In this document: positions 16,404 through 25,122 of the stretch, piece by piece
Numbering within the stretch: position 1 is the first letter of the stretch
How the letters are laid out: each line of letters starts with the position of its first letter
NCBI GenBank assembly: GCA_016709155.1
Contig: JADJEI010000001.1
Span: forward strand, 1,178,001-1,242,000
Length of the DNA: 64,000 bases
Source: Ignavibacteriales bacterium
Lineage (GTDB): Bacteria; Bacteroidota; Ignavibacteria; Ignavibacteriales; Ignavibacteriaceae
Direction of reading: 5' to 3'
Notes under the pieces: generated by a model
Databases searched by the model: none
What the model saw: the letters and a program-made list of their open reading frames with translations, nothing else
What the model was told of the DNA's origin: nothing
Made by a program: the position numbers and the translations under genes

Positions 16404-18193
16404 TGAGCGATAATAAACACGACGACGAAATATTAGGTAAAGCATACGACTCCAAGTTGATGAAGCGGCTTCTTACTTATATTAAGCCATACAAGAAGTA
16501 TGTTATCATAGCAATATTGTTAAACATTTTTGTTGCCTCTCTTGGTCCGCTTCGTCCTTATCTTACCAAAGTTGCAATTGATGATTACATTGTTCACTCA
16601 AACTATCGCGGTTTGATAATAATCGCATTATTACTTTTTGCTTCCCTCATTCTACAAGCTGTTGTACAATATTTTTTAACTTACTACACACAATATCTCG
16701 GACAAAGAACCTTATATGATATCCGCACACAAATTTTTGAACACACACAAAAACTTGCGCTAGAATTTTTCGATCGCACACCGATTGGCAGAATTGTTAC
16801 GCGCGCTACAAATGATGTGGAATCACTCAGCGAATTGTTTTCGTCCGGAATTGTAATGGTGTTTAGTGATGTATTTATAATACTGTGGATACTCGGCTTT
16901 ATGTTCTTTATGGATATTCCTCTTTCCTTCGTTACACTTTCTGTACTTCCTGTTTTAATCTACGGAACGTTTCTATTTAGGAAAAAAGTTAGAGAAAGTT
17001 ATCGTGATGTTCGCTTTCATCTTGCAAGATTAAATTCTTATATGCAGGAACACGTAACCGGAATGAGCGTAGTTCAGATTTTTAGAAAAGAAGCCGATGA
17101 GTTCAAAAAGTTTTCCGAGATAAATGCAGATCATTGTGAAGCAAATATTAAATCTATTTTTTATTATGCAATATTCTTTCCGAGTGTTGAGTTACTTAGC
17201 TCAATTGCAATTGCATTAATCGTTTGGTACGGCGGCGGAGAAGTAATCCAAAGTACCTTAACAATCGGCGTGCTGTTTGCGTTCATTCAATATACTGAAA
17301 TGTTCTTCCGTCCCATTCGTGATCTTTCTGAAAAGTATAACATACTTCAAACTTCAATGGCTTCGTCGGAAAGAATTTTTAAACTGCTGGATAATCAAAC
17401 ATTTATAAAAAATCCCGGGGACGCCGTAAAGCTTAATGGAGTGTCGGGTAAAATTGAATTCAAAGATGTTTGGTTTGCGTATGATGATGAAAATTATGTT
17501 TTGAAAAATATCAACTTTAATATTAATCCCGGCGAAACAGTTGCAATAGTTGGTCACACGGGTGCAGGCAAATCTACTTTGATAAATGTTCTAACAAGAT
17601 TTTACGACATAAACAAAGGTGCTGTTTTATTGGACGGAATTGATATTCGTAATGTTGATAAGCGTGATTTAAGAAAATATATTTCGATTGTTCTGCAGGA
17701 TGTTTTTCTTTTTTCAGGAACCGTTGAATCAAATATTAATATGGATAACGATCAAATAAGTATGGATAAGATAATTGCCGCAGCAAAAACCGTCGGTGCA
17801 GATAAATTTATTTCCAATCTTCCTAATCAATACGATGAGGAAGTAAAAGAACGCGGTGCAACTTTAAGCGTGGGGCAAAAACAATTAATTTCTTTTGCCC
17901 GTGCTTTAGCTTATGATCCAAAAATCTTAATTTTGGATGAAGCAACTTCAAGCATTGATACAGAAACCGAGCAGTTGATTCAAACTGCAATTGAAAAACT
18001 TTTAGTTGGAAGAACAGCTATCGTAATAGCTCATCGTCTTTCAACAATACAAAATGCTGATAAAATAATTGTAATGCATAAAGGTGAAATAAGAGAAATT
18101 GGTAATCATCAGGAGCTGCTTGCAAAGCGCGGCATTTATTACAAGCTGTATCAACTGCAGTATAAAGATCAGGAAAATATTAAAGCGTCATAA
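16403..18193 (+). CDS. ABC exporter half-transporter (second subunit)
   Basis: A 596-residue membrane-ATPase fusion with six helices (about 25-330). Walker A GHTGAGKST is near 383, signature LSVGQKQL near 488, and Walker B ILILDEATSSID near 510 with a normal catalytic glutamate. The H-loop reads AHRLST. The signature has V in place of the first G (LSVGQ), often seen in MdlB-like subunits. Combined with the D-for-E change in its partner, this points to one canonical and one degenerate ATP site. Its start codon overlaps the stop of the first subunit. fbp follows after 26 bases and may share the transcript. Confidence 0.92.
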   Translation: MSDNKHDDEILGKAYDSKLMKRLLTYIKPYKKYVIIAILLNIFVASLGPLRPYLTKVAIDDYIVHSNYRGLIIIALLLFASLILQAVVQYFLTYYTQYLGQRTLYDIRTQIFEHTQKLALEFFDRTPIGRIVTRATNDVESLSELFSSGIVMVFSDVFIILWILGFMFFMDIPLSFVTLSVLPVLIYGTFLFRKKVRESYRDVRFHLARLNSYMQEHVTGMSVVQIFRKEADEFKKFSEINADHCEANIKSIFYYAIFFPSVELLSSIAIALIVWYGGGEVIQSTLTIGVLFAFIQYTEMFFRPIRDLSEKYNILQTSMASSERIFKLLDNQTFIKNPGDAVKLNGVSGKIEFKDVWFAYDDENYVLKNINFNINPGETVAIVGHTGAGKSTLINVLTRFYDINKGAVLLDGIDIRNVDKRDLRKYISIVLQDVFLFSGTVESNINMDNDQISMDKIIAAAKTVGADKFISNLPNQYDEEVKERGATLSVGQKQLISFARALAYDPKILILDEATSSIDTETEQLIQTAIEKLLVGRTAIVIAHRLSTIQNADKIIVMHKGEIREIGNHQELLAKRGIYYKLYQLQYKDQENIKAS

Positions 18194-18219
18194 ATTCAAA
18201 TAAATAAAGGAAAGCACAA

Positions 18220-19239
18220 ATGCCTACAGTAAAATTCATGACTCTCGCCCGTCATATCATCGAAGGAGAAAGAATGCACCCCGAGGCAACCGGTGAACTT
18301 TCAGACCTTCTGCACGATCTATCTCTGGCTGCAAAAGTAATTTCGCTCGAAGTCAACAAAGCAGGTTTAATAGATATTATTGGCTTCACAGGCAGCGAAA
18401 ATGTCCATGGAGAGAAAGTAAAAAAATTGGATATACTCGCTCACGAAATGCTTGTCAAAGCGATGGATCATGGAGGTCATCTTTGTGCAATGGCTTCGGA
18501 AGAGGAGGAGGATATTATTCACATACCCGATCAGTTTAATGTTGGCAAATACGTTCTTCTGTTTGATCCGCTTGACGGCTCATCAAATATTGATGCGAAT
18601 ATTAATATCGGAACTATTTTTTCTATATTCAAAAGAAAGAGTCCTGAAGGCACACGCGGTACACTTGCAGATTGTTTGCAGAGAGGTGTAGATCAGGTTG
18701 CTGCAGGGTATGTTGTTTATGGATCAAGTACAATGCTGGTGTACTCTACCGGTCATGGCGTGCATGGATTTACGCTTGACCCCTCCTTCGGCGAATTTAT
18801 TCTCTCACACGAAGACATAAAAATTCCTGAGAAAGGAAAAATCTACAGCATCAACGAAGGTAATTATTTGTACTGGCATCCCGGTCTAAAAAAATACATT
18901 AAATATTTACAGCGCGAAGATAAAGAAACAAACAGACCATACTCCGGTCGTTACATCGGTTCGATGGTTGCTGATATTCATCGCACATTACTTTACGGCG
19001 GAATATTTATGTACCCCTCCGATTCAAGAAGTCCCAATGGCAAATTAAGATTGATGTATGAATGCAACCCGATGGCTTATTTAGTTGAAGCAGCAGGTGG
19101 ACGGGCAATCAACGGCAAACAAAGAATTTTAGAAGTACAGCCATCAAGCCTTCACCAACGAGTACCGATTTATATCGGCAGTCCTTATGATGTAACTGTA
19201 GTTGAAGATTTCTTGAAGAAAGAAGAACTTGGTAAATAG
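18220..19239 (+). CDS. fbp: Fructose-1,6-bisphosphatase, class I
   Basis: A 339-residue gluconeogenic enzyme that removes the C1 phosphate of fructose 1,6-bisphosphate. Motifs include ASEEEEDII (metal-binding acidic stretch, near 88-96), DPLDGSSNID near 116, and the substrate-binding region GRYIGSMVADIHRTLLYGGIFMYP. The C-terminal NPMAYLVEAAGGRA is also typical. The start has an AAAGGA site upstream. Length matches bacterial class I enzymes. It follows the ABC exporter pair on the same strand and is followed by a repeat-rich stretch. Confidence 0.95.
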   Translation: MPTVKFMTLARHIIEGERMHPEATGELSDLLHDLSLAAKVISLEVNKAGLIDIIGFTGSENVHGEKVKKLDILAHEMLVKAMDHGGHLCAMASEEEEDIIHIPDQFNVGKYVLLFDPLDGSSNIDANINIGTIFSIFKRKSPEGTRGTLADCLQRGVDQVAAGYVVYGSSTMLVYSTGHGVHGFTLDPSFGEFILSHEDIKIPEKGKIYSINEGNYLYWHPGLKKYIKYLQREDKETNRPYSGRYIGSMVADIHRTLLYGGIFMYPSDSRSPNGKLRLMYECNPMAYLVEAAGGRAINGKQRILEVQPSSLHQRVPIYIGSPYDVTVVEDFLKKEELGK

Positions 19240-19247
19240 AAACTTCT

Positions 19248-19335
19248 TAAAAATTCTCTGTGTCTCTCCGTGTTATGGATTAGGAATAGTGACACAGAGT
19301 TCCACAGAGAAGACACAGAGGAATTAGAATTTTTC
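19248..19335. repeat. Long imperfect inverted repeat after fbp
   Basis: AAAAATTCTCTGTGTCTC at the left pairs imperfectly with GACACAGAG and GAATTAGAATTTTT at the right, with further pairing through CTCCGTG and CACAGAG. Its words match the repeat at 9477-9560. It follows fbp by eight bases and might end transcription. Confidence 0.6.
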
Positions 19336-19440
19336 AGAATTTTTTTTAGTTTAATGCCGAGCGTTGTTTTTATGTTGAGGATTCAAAGCTTTATAAGTGT
19401 GTTAGGGGAATAAATAATTGAATTTCCATCTTACTATATA

Positions 19441-19542
19441 AACCGTTGAAACGGTTATTATTTTTTTGTTTATCAGGTTCTCAACGGGATTAATCCCGTT
19501 GAGAATCTGACCGTTTTATTTTGAAAACCGTTTTAACGGTTT
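19441..19542. repeat. Compound of three perfect palindromes
   Basis: Three hairpins lie in a row. AACCGTT-ga-AACGGTT is at 19441-19456. A pair of 13-base arms (TTCTCAACGGGAT and its complement) spans 19478-19505 with a two-base centre. AAACCGTT-tt-AACGGTTT is at 19525-19542. The outer two share the AACCGTT word, so the element looks symmetrical. Confidence 0.75.
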
Positions 19543-19746
19543 CAAGAACTATTACATCAAATGCGTCAGCCAACTGACAATTTTCGTGCGCTTTGTTCAG
19601 AATCTGGATTTCTGTTTGAGGGAACCCGGGTAAGTAGTTTTTTCTATAACGTACACAGTTCGAAAATCTGATATTATTCAGGTAATTGCGGCAGGTAAAT
19701 TTTGAATTTTTAAGGCTGATAAGTAGAATTTTTGCACTCTGGTTCA

Positions 19747-19951
19747 ATATCCAAACGAGGCATTTGGATATGCAAGCGAGGCGTTCAGATAATGAAGTTG
19801 ATTTTTGGTGATTCAAATGTGGCATTTGGATATCCAAATGTGGCGTTTGAATATCCAAATGAGGCTCTTGGATGTTCATTTTGAGTTTAGATCATTCAAG
19901 TATGCCATTTCAATATCCAAATGAGGCATTTGGATATGCATGCGGGTCACC
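19747..19951. repeat. Array of about ten 21-bp repeats, several with hairpin symmetry
   Basis: About ten units, mostly 21 bases long, start at 19747, 19768, 19789, 19810, 19830, 19851, 19872, 19891, 19912 and 19934. Well-kept units contain CCAAATG-agg-CATTTGG, a perfect 7-base hairpin after ATAT. Units 3 and 7 have decayed. The array ends 133 bases before the gene at 20085. The open frame on the minus strand through it has no support beyond the period being a multiple of three. Confidence 0.75.
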
Positions 19952-20084
19952 AAAAAGCCTAAAAGGGCTTAAAATAGTCAGTTTTCGAAGGTTTTTAAAT
20001 TTTATAGGCTGTTTTTAATGCAAATAATGAGGTTTTTTTAACTGTAATTCTTCATCAAATCATTAAATAAAAGGAGACAATAAA

Positions 20085-20711
20085 ATGTCACGAAAACGAG
20101 TCTTTTATCCAACCTTGTTAGGGAGTGTTGTTCCCTACCTCCAGAATTTCAAGGACAAATTGACTGCAGGACTTGCTGCCAAGTATAGCAGTACACCTGC
20201 ATTCCAAACACAACTTGGAACCTGGATTACTGATTCCACTGCGGCAATCAACAAAGCCGTTGCTGATGCAGAAACAGCCCAGCAAAGCACCACCCTTCAA
20301 AATGAACTTCTGTTCACAGTAAAGGATGGTCTGCTTAAAGAGATCAGACGCATTCAGGATCATACAGCATTTGATGAAGCAGATGCGCAAGCGCTTGGTT
20401 TCCGGGTTGATAAACCCCCCGTTGACTATAACACAGCTAAACCGGTTATTACCGGGGTAACTGTTCTCAGTGACCAGGTTATTATTGACTGGATTAAAAA
20501 ACATATGGATGGGGTAATTATCTTCGCCAGTTATGACGGAGTGACTTACACCGAGTTGGGACGCGACACCCGCTCTCCCTTTGAGGACAAGCGTAAAAAC
20601 GTTGTGCCCGGTAAACCCGAAACCCGTTATTACAAACTCAGATACTTGAAAGGCGATCTCCCTGTTGGGCTTGAGAGCGATGTAATAAGAGTGGTTGCCC
20701 TGATAGACTAA
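20085..20711 (+). CDS. Uncharacterised protein with C-terminal fibronectin III-like domain
   Basis: A 208-residue protein without a signal peptide. The N-terminal half (about 1-110) is alanine- and glutamine-rich and probably helical. Residues about 118-205 resemble a fibronectin type III fold: KPVITGVTVLSDQVIIDW, then ASYDGVTYTELGRDTRSPFED and ETRYYKLRYLKGD. An AAAGGAG ribosome site lies before the ATG. Codons are visibly richer in G and C than in the neighbours (for example GGACGCGACACCCGC), hinting at transfer. It stands alone behind the 21-bp hairpin array. I do not know its function. Confidence 0.7.
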   Translation: MSRKRVFYPTLLGSVVPYLQNFKDKLTAGLAAKYSSTPAFQTQLGTWITDSTAAINKAVADAETAQQSTTLQNELLFTVKDGLLKEIRRIQDHTAFDEADAQALGFRVDKPPVDYNTAKPVITGVTVLSDQVIIDWIKKHMDGVIIFASYDGVTYTELGRDTRSPFEDKRKNVVPGKPETRYYKLRYLKGDLPVGLESDVIRVVALID

Positions 20712-20980
20712 AATGTATATCGTTCGCTGTTAATGTTCCAAGGGGCTGTTGTATAAGTTGAATAAATAAAAAAAAACAATAAGAAGAATTACGGTTAATC
20801 AATCAGCTTGTGCAGCAGCCCTGATATTTTATTTGCGGGATGATTCGCCTAATAAAATAAAATTTATTGCTTTTGATATTGCCATTCATAAAAAAATGAT
20901 TTATGTTTAACAAAGGTTAAAGGTGAACCATTTAACTTAAAATAAATAAATTTATAAATTATTTTCCGTGAGGTTCAATT

Positions 20981-21730
20981 ATGGGAACTACTTTTTCCAA
21001 CCTGTGCAAACAGTTTATTTCTGTTTCGGTTTTTTTATTTCTTTTTTCTTCTATTGGTTTCTCTCAATTTTTTGTTGATCAGGATAAGATTGATCTGGCG
21101 CGACAGCAAAATGTAAAAGGATATTGGGCAAAACCAGAGGACACAAAAGGCAAAAATGTTTATCTCGAAAGCTTTCATAAAGCTGGTTATTCATCAGATA
21201 TCAAAATCGGTTTTGATAAGCTGGAATATAAAAGCGATGATTCGATAATAGTAACCTTAAAAAGAGGATATGAAAATGAAACCGATAGCGAGTATGTAAG
21301 TATTTCAGGTTGTCAAGAATTATTTTCCAGCCAAATAAAAATCAAGAGATATGAAAGTGGTACTTATGGATTATATCTAAAGAAAGGGAAGCGAATTGAT
21401 ATTATTATTAAACACAAGGATAGAAAATTTGTCAGACTAGCTTTTGGCTTGGGAGGAATTTTCGGTTCAAGTGAAGGTAGAGCTTATATCATTGTTTTTC
21501 AAGATAAGTACCAAGAAGGAGAAATTGAGGGTTTTGAAGGAACACCTGATAATACTTTAACCCCTGTTGAAGTACAAAAATATATGCAAATAGAAGCTCA
21601 AACTATACAAGTAAAGTCACCTGATATAGAAAACTCAATAAACTCATTTTCATATTTACAGCGGAATGTTAAAGCAAGAACCGAGAATAGCCCTATTATC
21701 GGACATCAGATTTCTAAAGGTAACCAATAA
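20981..21730 (+). CDS. Uncharacterised exported protein
   Basis: A 249-residue protein with a signal peptide (residues about 1-29; a hydrophobic core VSVFLFLFSSIGF ending near FSQ). The mature part has alternating polar and hydrophobic stretches suggesting strands, and a glycine-rich segment FGLGGIFGSSEG near 156-167. I do not recognise a family. It is followed after 20 bases by a second exported protein on the same strand, so the two may be co-transcribed. Both look like accessory genes in a repeat-rich stretch. Confidence 0.65.
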   Translation: MGTTFSNLCKQFISVSVFLFLFSSIGFSQFFVDQDKIDLARQQNVKGYWAKPEDTKGKNVYLESFHKAGYSSDIKIGFDKLEYKSDDSIIVTLKRGYENETDSEYVSISGCQELFSSQIKIKRYESGTYGLYLKKGKRIDIIIKHKDRKFVRLAFGLGGIFGSSEGRAYIIVFQDKYQEGEIEGFEGTPDNTLTPVEVQKYMQIEAQTIQVKSPDIENSINSFSYLQRNVKARTENSPIIGHQISKGNQ

Positions 21731-21750
21731 ACAGAATAGAAAATATAATA

Positions 21751-22458
21751 ATGAAATACATGTTATTATTACTAATAGTTTTTCTTTGCCAGAATTGTAC
21801 AAGTATTGAATTAAATAGTTTTGGGAAGAAGGAAACGGGGGGATTATTAATTGCATATGATGATATTAATTCTACTACTCTTGTGCTATTAGAAAAAGAA
21901 TTAATTATTGAACCATTTAATGAGCGAATAGCTTTTGTTAATAATTTGGACCTAGGATTATACACACTATCTGCTGAATTAAATAATACTAATATTATTG
22001 TTGAAAGTATCAATGTAGTCAATGATTCTATAACAATTTTACCATTAGAATATTTTATTGCGTTAAGAAAGGATACAATATCTTGGATAAAACATTCTTT
22101 CACTTTTCATTCAAAAATTAAAGATTATGGGCTAAGCCCAAACTGCAGTATAGCGGGTAAAGTAATTGATGGAACAAGTAACAAACCAATAAATCAGGCC
22201 TTTGTTTTTTTAAAAGAATTTCCTTGGTGGAGTGATAACACCGATGAAAAAGGTGATTTTTGTATAAATAACATATTACCTGGATTTTTTACAGCTGTTT
22301 GCATTTCACAAAATTATCATAAAGATAAAGTTATCAATATTCAATTATGCCTAGATTCTGTAAGCCGAGTGGAATTTTACCTTACTCCTTCTCTAATTCC
22401 TGAAGAACCACTTAATAGAATTTGGTCGAAAAATTTTATTCCTGGAACGTGCAAATAA
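21751..22458 (+). CDS. Exported protein with carboxypeptidase regulatory-like domain
   Basis: A 235-residue protein with a hydrophobic N-terminus (MKYMLLLLIVFLCQNC). The cysteines suggest a lipoprotein, but the residues before them do not fit the lipobox well. Residues about 135-205 resemble a carboxypeptidase regulatory-like beta-sandwich: SIAGKVIDGTSNKPINQAFV, then DEKGDFCINNILPG, the usual T-D-x-x-G-x-F pattern. Such domains occur in many Bacteroidota surface proteins and receptors. The middle (about 30-120) is unrecognised. It lies 20 bases after another exported protein. Confidence 0.65.
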   Translation: MKYMLLLLIVFLCQNCTSIELNSFGKKETGGLLIAYDDINSTTLVLLEKELIIEPFNERIAFVNNLDLGLYTLSAELNNTNIIVESINVVNDSITILPLEYFIALRKDTISWIKHSFTFHSKIKDYGLSPNCSIAGKVIDGTSNKPINQAFVFLKEFPWWSDNTDEKGDFCINNILPGFFTAVCISQNYHKDKVINIQLCLDSVSRVEFYLTPSLIPEEPLNRIWSKNFIPGTCK

Positions 22459-22476
22459 ATCCATAAATCAATAAAA

Positions 22477-22743
22477 CTATCTCTTAATACTCTCGAGTTC
22501 AGTTTTTATCTTACCGGCGAGTTCTGTTTCGCTAATACCTTTAAGCGTAAGTTTACAGTTTTTAACAATCGTGAGCGGGGGGTCGCCTTCTCCCGTCATA
22601 TATTTAAATAGATTGTAGCCCAGCCTATTGCGGTCATTTGCAATAGGAAGAAACTCAGCAAAGCTTTCAGTTATGGTATAAACTTTTTTCTCTAAGGAAT
22701 CACTTGAAAAATGTTTTGTGTTTGGGGGAGGAAGTGTCGTCAT
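22477..22743 (-). CDS. Uncharacterised small protein
   Basis: An 88-residue protein with no signal or membrane segment. It begins MTTLPPPNTKHFSSDS and has a charged helical end (ISETELAGKIKTELESIKR). An AGAGA stretch lies before the ATG. It is convergent with the exported protein and divergent from the GT9 gene. I do not recognise a family; the amphipathic composition and clean gap usage make it plausible as a gene. Confidence 0.5.
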   Translation of the reverse strand: MTTLPPPNTKHFSSDSLEKKVYTITESFAEFLPIANDRNRLGYNLFKYMTGEGDPPLTIVKNCKLTLKGISETELAGKIKTELESIKR

Positions 22744-22801
22744 AATTTCTCTTTTTTTTATTTCAAACTTAAAATAACCTCAAGTAATCTCCAATTAAAC
22801 A

Positions 22802-23848
22802 ATGAAAGTAGTTCCGTTCTTTCATAAATTTAAAATAAAAATTTTAAGAATATTGATCCCCGAAAAATTAAATAAGGTTCTTATAATCAGATTAAGTTCA
22901 TTTGGCGATGTACTGCTTACGACCCCTTTGATCAGAGTGCTAAGAGAATATGATAAAGATGCTAAAATAGATTTTATAGTGCGTAAACAATATTACGATT
23001 TACTGAAGCTGAATCCTGCTATAAATAAAATTTTAGTTTATGAAAACGATAAAAAGAAAATTGCAGCACTTCGAGCAAGTTTACTTCGTAACAAATATGA
23101 TCTGGTTATTGATCTTCAAAATAACTTGCGCAGCCGGTTACTATTAAGAGGGATACAATTGATAATCTTTAGATTTAATAAGCATTCAATCAGGAAATTC
23201 TTATTAGTTAAATTCAAAATAAATTTACTTAAAAACCTGCCTCCGATTCCAGAAAGATATATTCAAACAGTTTCCGGTTTGGCTTCTGACAAGGAGGGGT
23301 TAGAATTTTACACCGACAAAGTTCATAGTGATGGACTATTGAACAAAACTAATCTTATTGGACTTTGCCCAGGTTCACGGCATTTCACAAAAATGTGGGG
23401 TAAAGAAAATTTTATCACACTCGGAAATATTCTGACTGAGAATGGGTTTTCTGTTGTGCTGTTCGGCGGTAAGGATGATATGAGTATCTGTTCTGAAATC
23501 TCCTCGAAAATTAGCGGATCAATTAATTTATGTAATGATAATGATGCTCTTCAAACTGCTGCAGATATGAAAATGTGTAAAGCAATTGTATGCAATGATT
23601 CCGGGCTGATGCATCTTGCCTCAGCGGTCAAAGTGCCAGCCGCAGTTATACTTGGTTCGACAGTAAAGGAGTTCGGATTTACGCCGTACATAAACAAAAA
23701 TATAATTATAGAAAACAATTCATTAAGTTGCAGACCGTGTTCACATATTGGTAAAGATCATTGTCCCAAAGGGCATTTCAAATGTATGAGTGATATTTCA
23801 CCCGAATTTGTTTTCGAAAACATAACTGAGCTATTAACGCATTTATGA
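22802..23848 (+). CDS. Glycosyltransferase family 9 (heptosyltransferase-like)
   Basis: A 348-residue cytoplasmic or membrane-associated GT-B enzyme. The N-terminal half has VLIIRLSSFGDVLLTTPLIRVL, the family opening. The C-terminal half has LCPGSRHFTKMWGKENFITL and CNDSGLMHLASAVKVPAAVILGS, the sugar-nucleotide site. A cysteine cluster near the end (CRPCSHIGKDHCPKGHFKCM) is common in GT9 proteins. These add heptose or similar sugars to the lipopolysaccharide core. It overlaps the Kdo transferase gene by four bases, supporting a shared role in making outer-membrane lipopolysaccharide. Confidence 0.9.
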   Translation: MKVVPFFHKFKIKILRILIPEKLNKVLIIRLSSFGDVLLTTPLIRVLREYDKDAKIDFIVRKQYYDLLKLNPAINKILVYENDKKKIAALRASLLRNKYDLVIDLQNNLRSRLLLRGIQLIIFRFNKHSIRKFLLVKFKINLLKNLPPIPERYIQTVSGLASDKEGLEFYTDKVHSDGLLNKTNLIGLCPGSRHFTKMWGKENFITLGNILTENGFSVVLFGGKDDMSICSEISSKISGSINLCNDNDALQTAADMKMCKAIVCNDSGLMHLASAVKVPAAVILGSTVKEFGFTPYINKNIIIENNSLSCRPCSHIGKDHCPKGHFKCMSDISPEFVFENITELLTHL

Positions 23849-25122
23849 AAACCGTCTGGCAATTTTTATATAATTTTATAGTTATACCTCATCTTTATGC
23901 CGCGCTGCGTTTGTTAGGGTTTTTTAACAGTAAAACCCAACGGGGGATAAATGGACGCAAAAGAGTTTTTGAAAATATAATCATTACTGCCCTACGATTA
24001 GACAAATCAAGACCTGTAATCTGGTTTCATTCATCTTCGCTGGGGGAATTTGAACAGGCAAAACCTATTATTCAAAAGTTGAAAAAGGAAAAGGAAGTTA
24101 ATCTAATAGTCACTTTTTTTTCACCTTCAGGTTATGAGAATTCACTTAAATATCCGTATGCCGACATTGTAAGCTACATTCCATTTGATACAGCACATAA
24201 TGCGAAAACATTTATACATATTGTAAGACCCGCAATCGCTATAATGATGCGATATGATATTTGGCCAAATCATATCTGGACAATGATAAAGGAGGGTGTC
24301 CCTGTATTTATTGTTGATGCAACAATGCGTTCAGATTCAACCAGACTTTTACCAATAATAAAAAATTTTCACAAATATTTATTTAAAGATTTGGACAGGA
24401 TACTAACTGTTGCTGAAGATGATTTGCAAAATTTTAAGAAATTTGGCTGTACCGAAAAGCAGCTGCGCGTTGTTGGCGATACACGATTCGACAGGGTTTA
24501 TCAGCAAAGCCTCGTTGCTAAAGAAAAAAGTCTGCTGAATGAAAATCTTTACGAGGGCAAAAAAGTTATAGTGGCAGGAAGCACATGGGAACAGGATGAA
24601 GAAATAATTTTACCGGTATTTCAAGCGCTGGCAAAATATGAAAAGAATATTTTATTTATCATTGCACCGCACGAGCCTACTTTAATTCATCTTGAAAATA
24701 TTGAGAATGAATTTGCGGGTAAAGTTTCCACGATCAGATTTTCATATTTGAATAATTACAACAACGAACAAATTATTCTTGTTGATTCTATTGGAATATT
24801 ACTATCGCTTTATTCCTACGCAGATGTTGCATTTGTTGGCGGAGGCTTTAAAAATAGTATTCATAACGTACTCGAAGCCGCTGTTTATGGTATCCCTGTA
24901 ATATTTGGTCCTAAAATAGAAAACTCGAAAGAAGCCCGCGATCTTATTACTAATGGCGGCGGTATCTTAGTAAAGAACAAACAAGTGATGTATAGAAATC
25001 TTCGAACTTTGTTAAACGATGACGAATCCCGGAATCAAAAGGGAAAAGCAGCGCTTGATTATGTTAAAAGAAATGTGAGTGCAACTTCAAAAATTCTTGA
25101 AGAAATTTATAAGTACATTTAA
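23845..25122 (+). CDS. waaA: 3-deoxy-D-manno-octulosonic acid (Kdo) transferase
   Basis: A 425-residue inner-membrane enzyme that attaches Kdo to lipid IVA. An N-terminal anchor helix (about 4-25) precedes the N-terminal domain with WFHSSSLGEFEQAKPII (catalytic glutamate in GEFEQA) and VTFFSPSGYE. The C-terminal domain has AGSTWEQDEEII, APHEPT and DVAFVGGGFKNSIHNVLEAA, all typical of WaaA/KdtA. Its start overlaps the GT9 gene by four bases, and its stop overlaps the convergent DinB gene by four bases. Confidence 0.93.
   Translation: MKTVWQFLYNFIVIPHLYAALRLLGFFNSKTQRGINGRKRVFENIIITALRLDKSRPVIWFHSSSLGEFEQAKPIIQKLKKEKEVNLIVTFFSPSGYENSLKYPYADIVSYIPFDTAHNAKTFIHIVRPAIAIMMRYDIWPNHIWTMIKEGVPVFIVDATMRSDSTRLLPIIKNFHKYLFKDLDRILTVAEDDLQNFKKFGCTEKQLRVVGDTRFDRVYQQSLVAKEKSLLNENLYEGKKVIVAGSTWEQDEEIILPVFQALAKYEKNILFIIAPHEPTLIHLENIENEFAGKVSTIRFSYLNNYNNEQIILVDSIGILLSLYSYADVAFVGGGFKNSIHNVLEAAVYGIPVIFGPKIENSKEARDLITNGGGILVKNKQVMYRNLRTLLNDDESRNQKGKAALDYVKRNVSATSKILEEIYKYI

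Noticed and set aside
19747..19951. CRISPR array or coding heptad-repeat protein on the minus strand
   Set aside because: No spacers are present. Several units have decayed or changed length, and the overlapping open frame has no ribosome site or conserved pattern.
20740..20830. GGGGCTGTTG...CAGCAGCCC as a small RNA or tRNA-like element
   Set aside because: Only nine-base arms with one mismatch around a long AT-rich loop; too weak to call.
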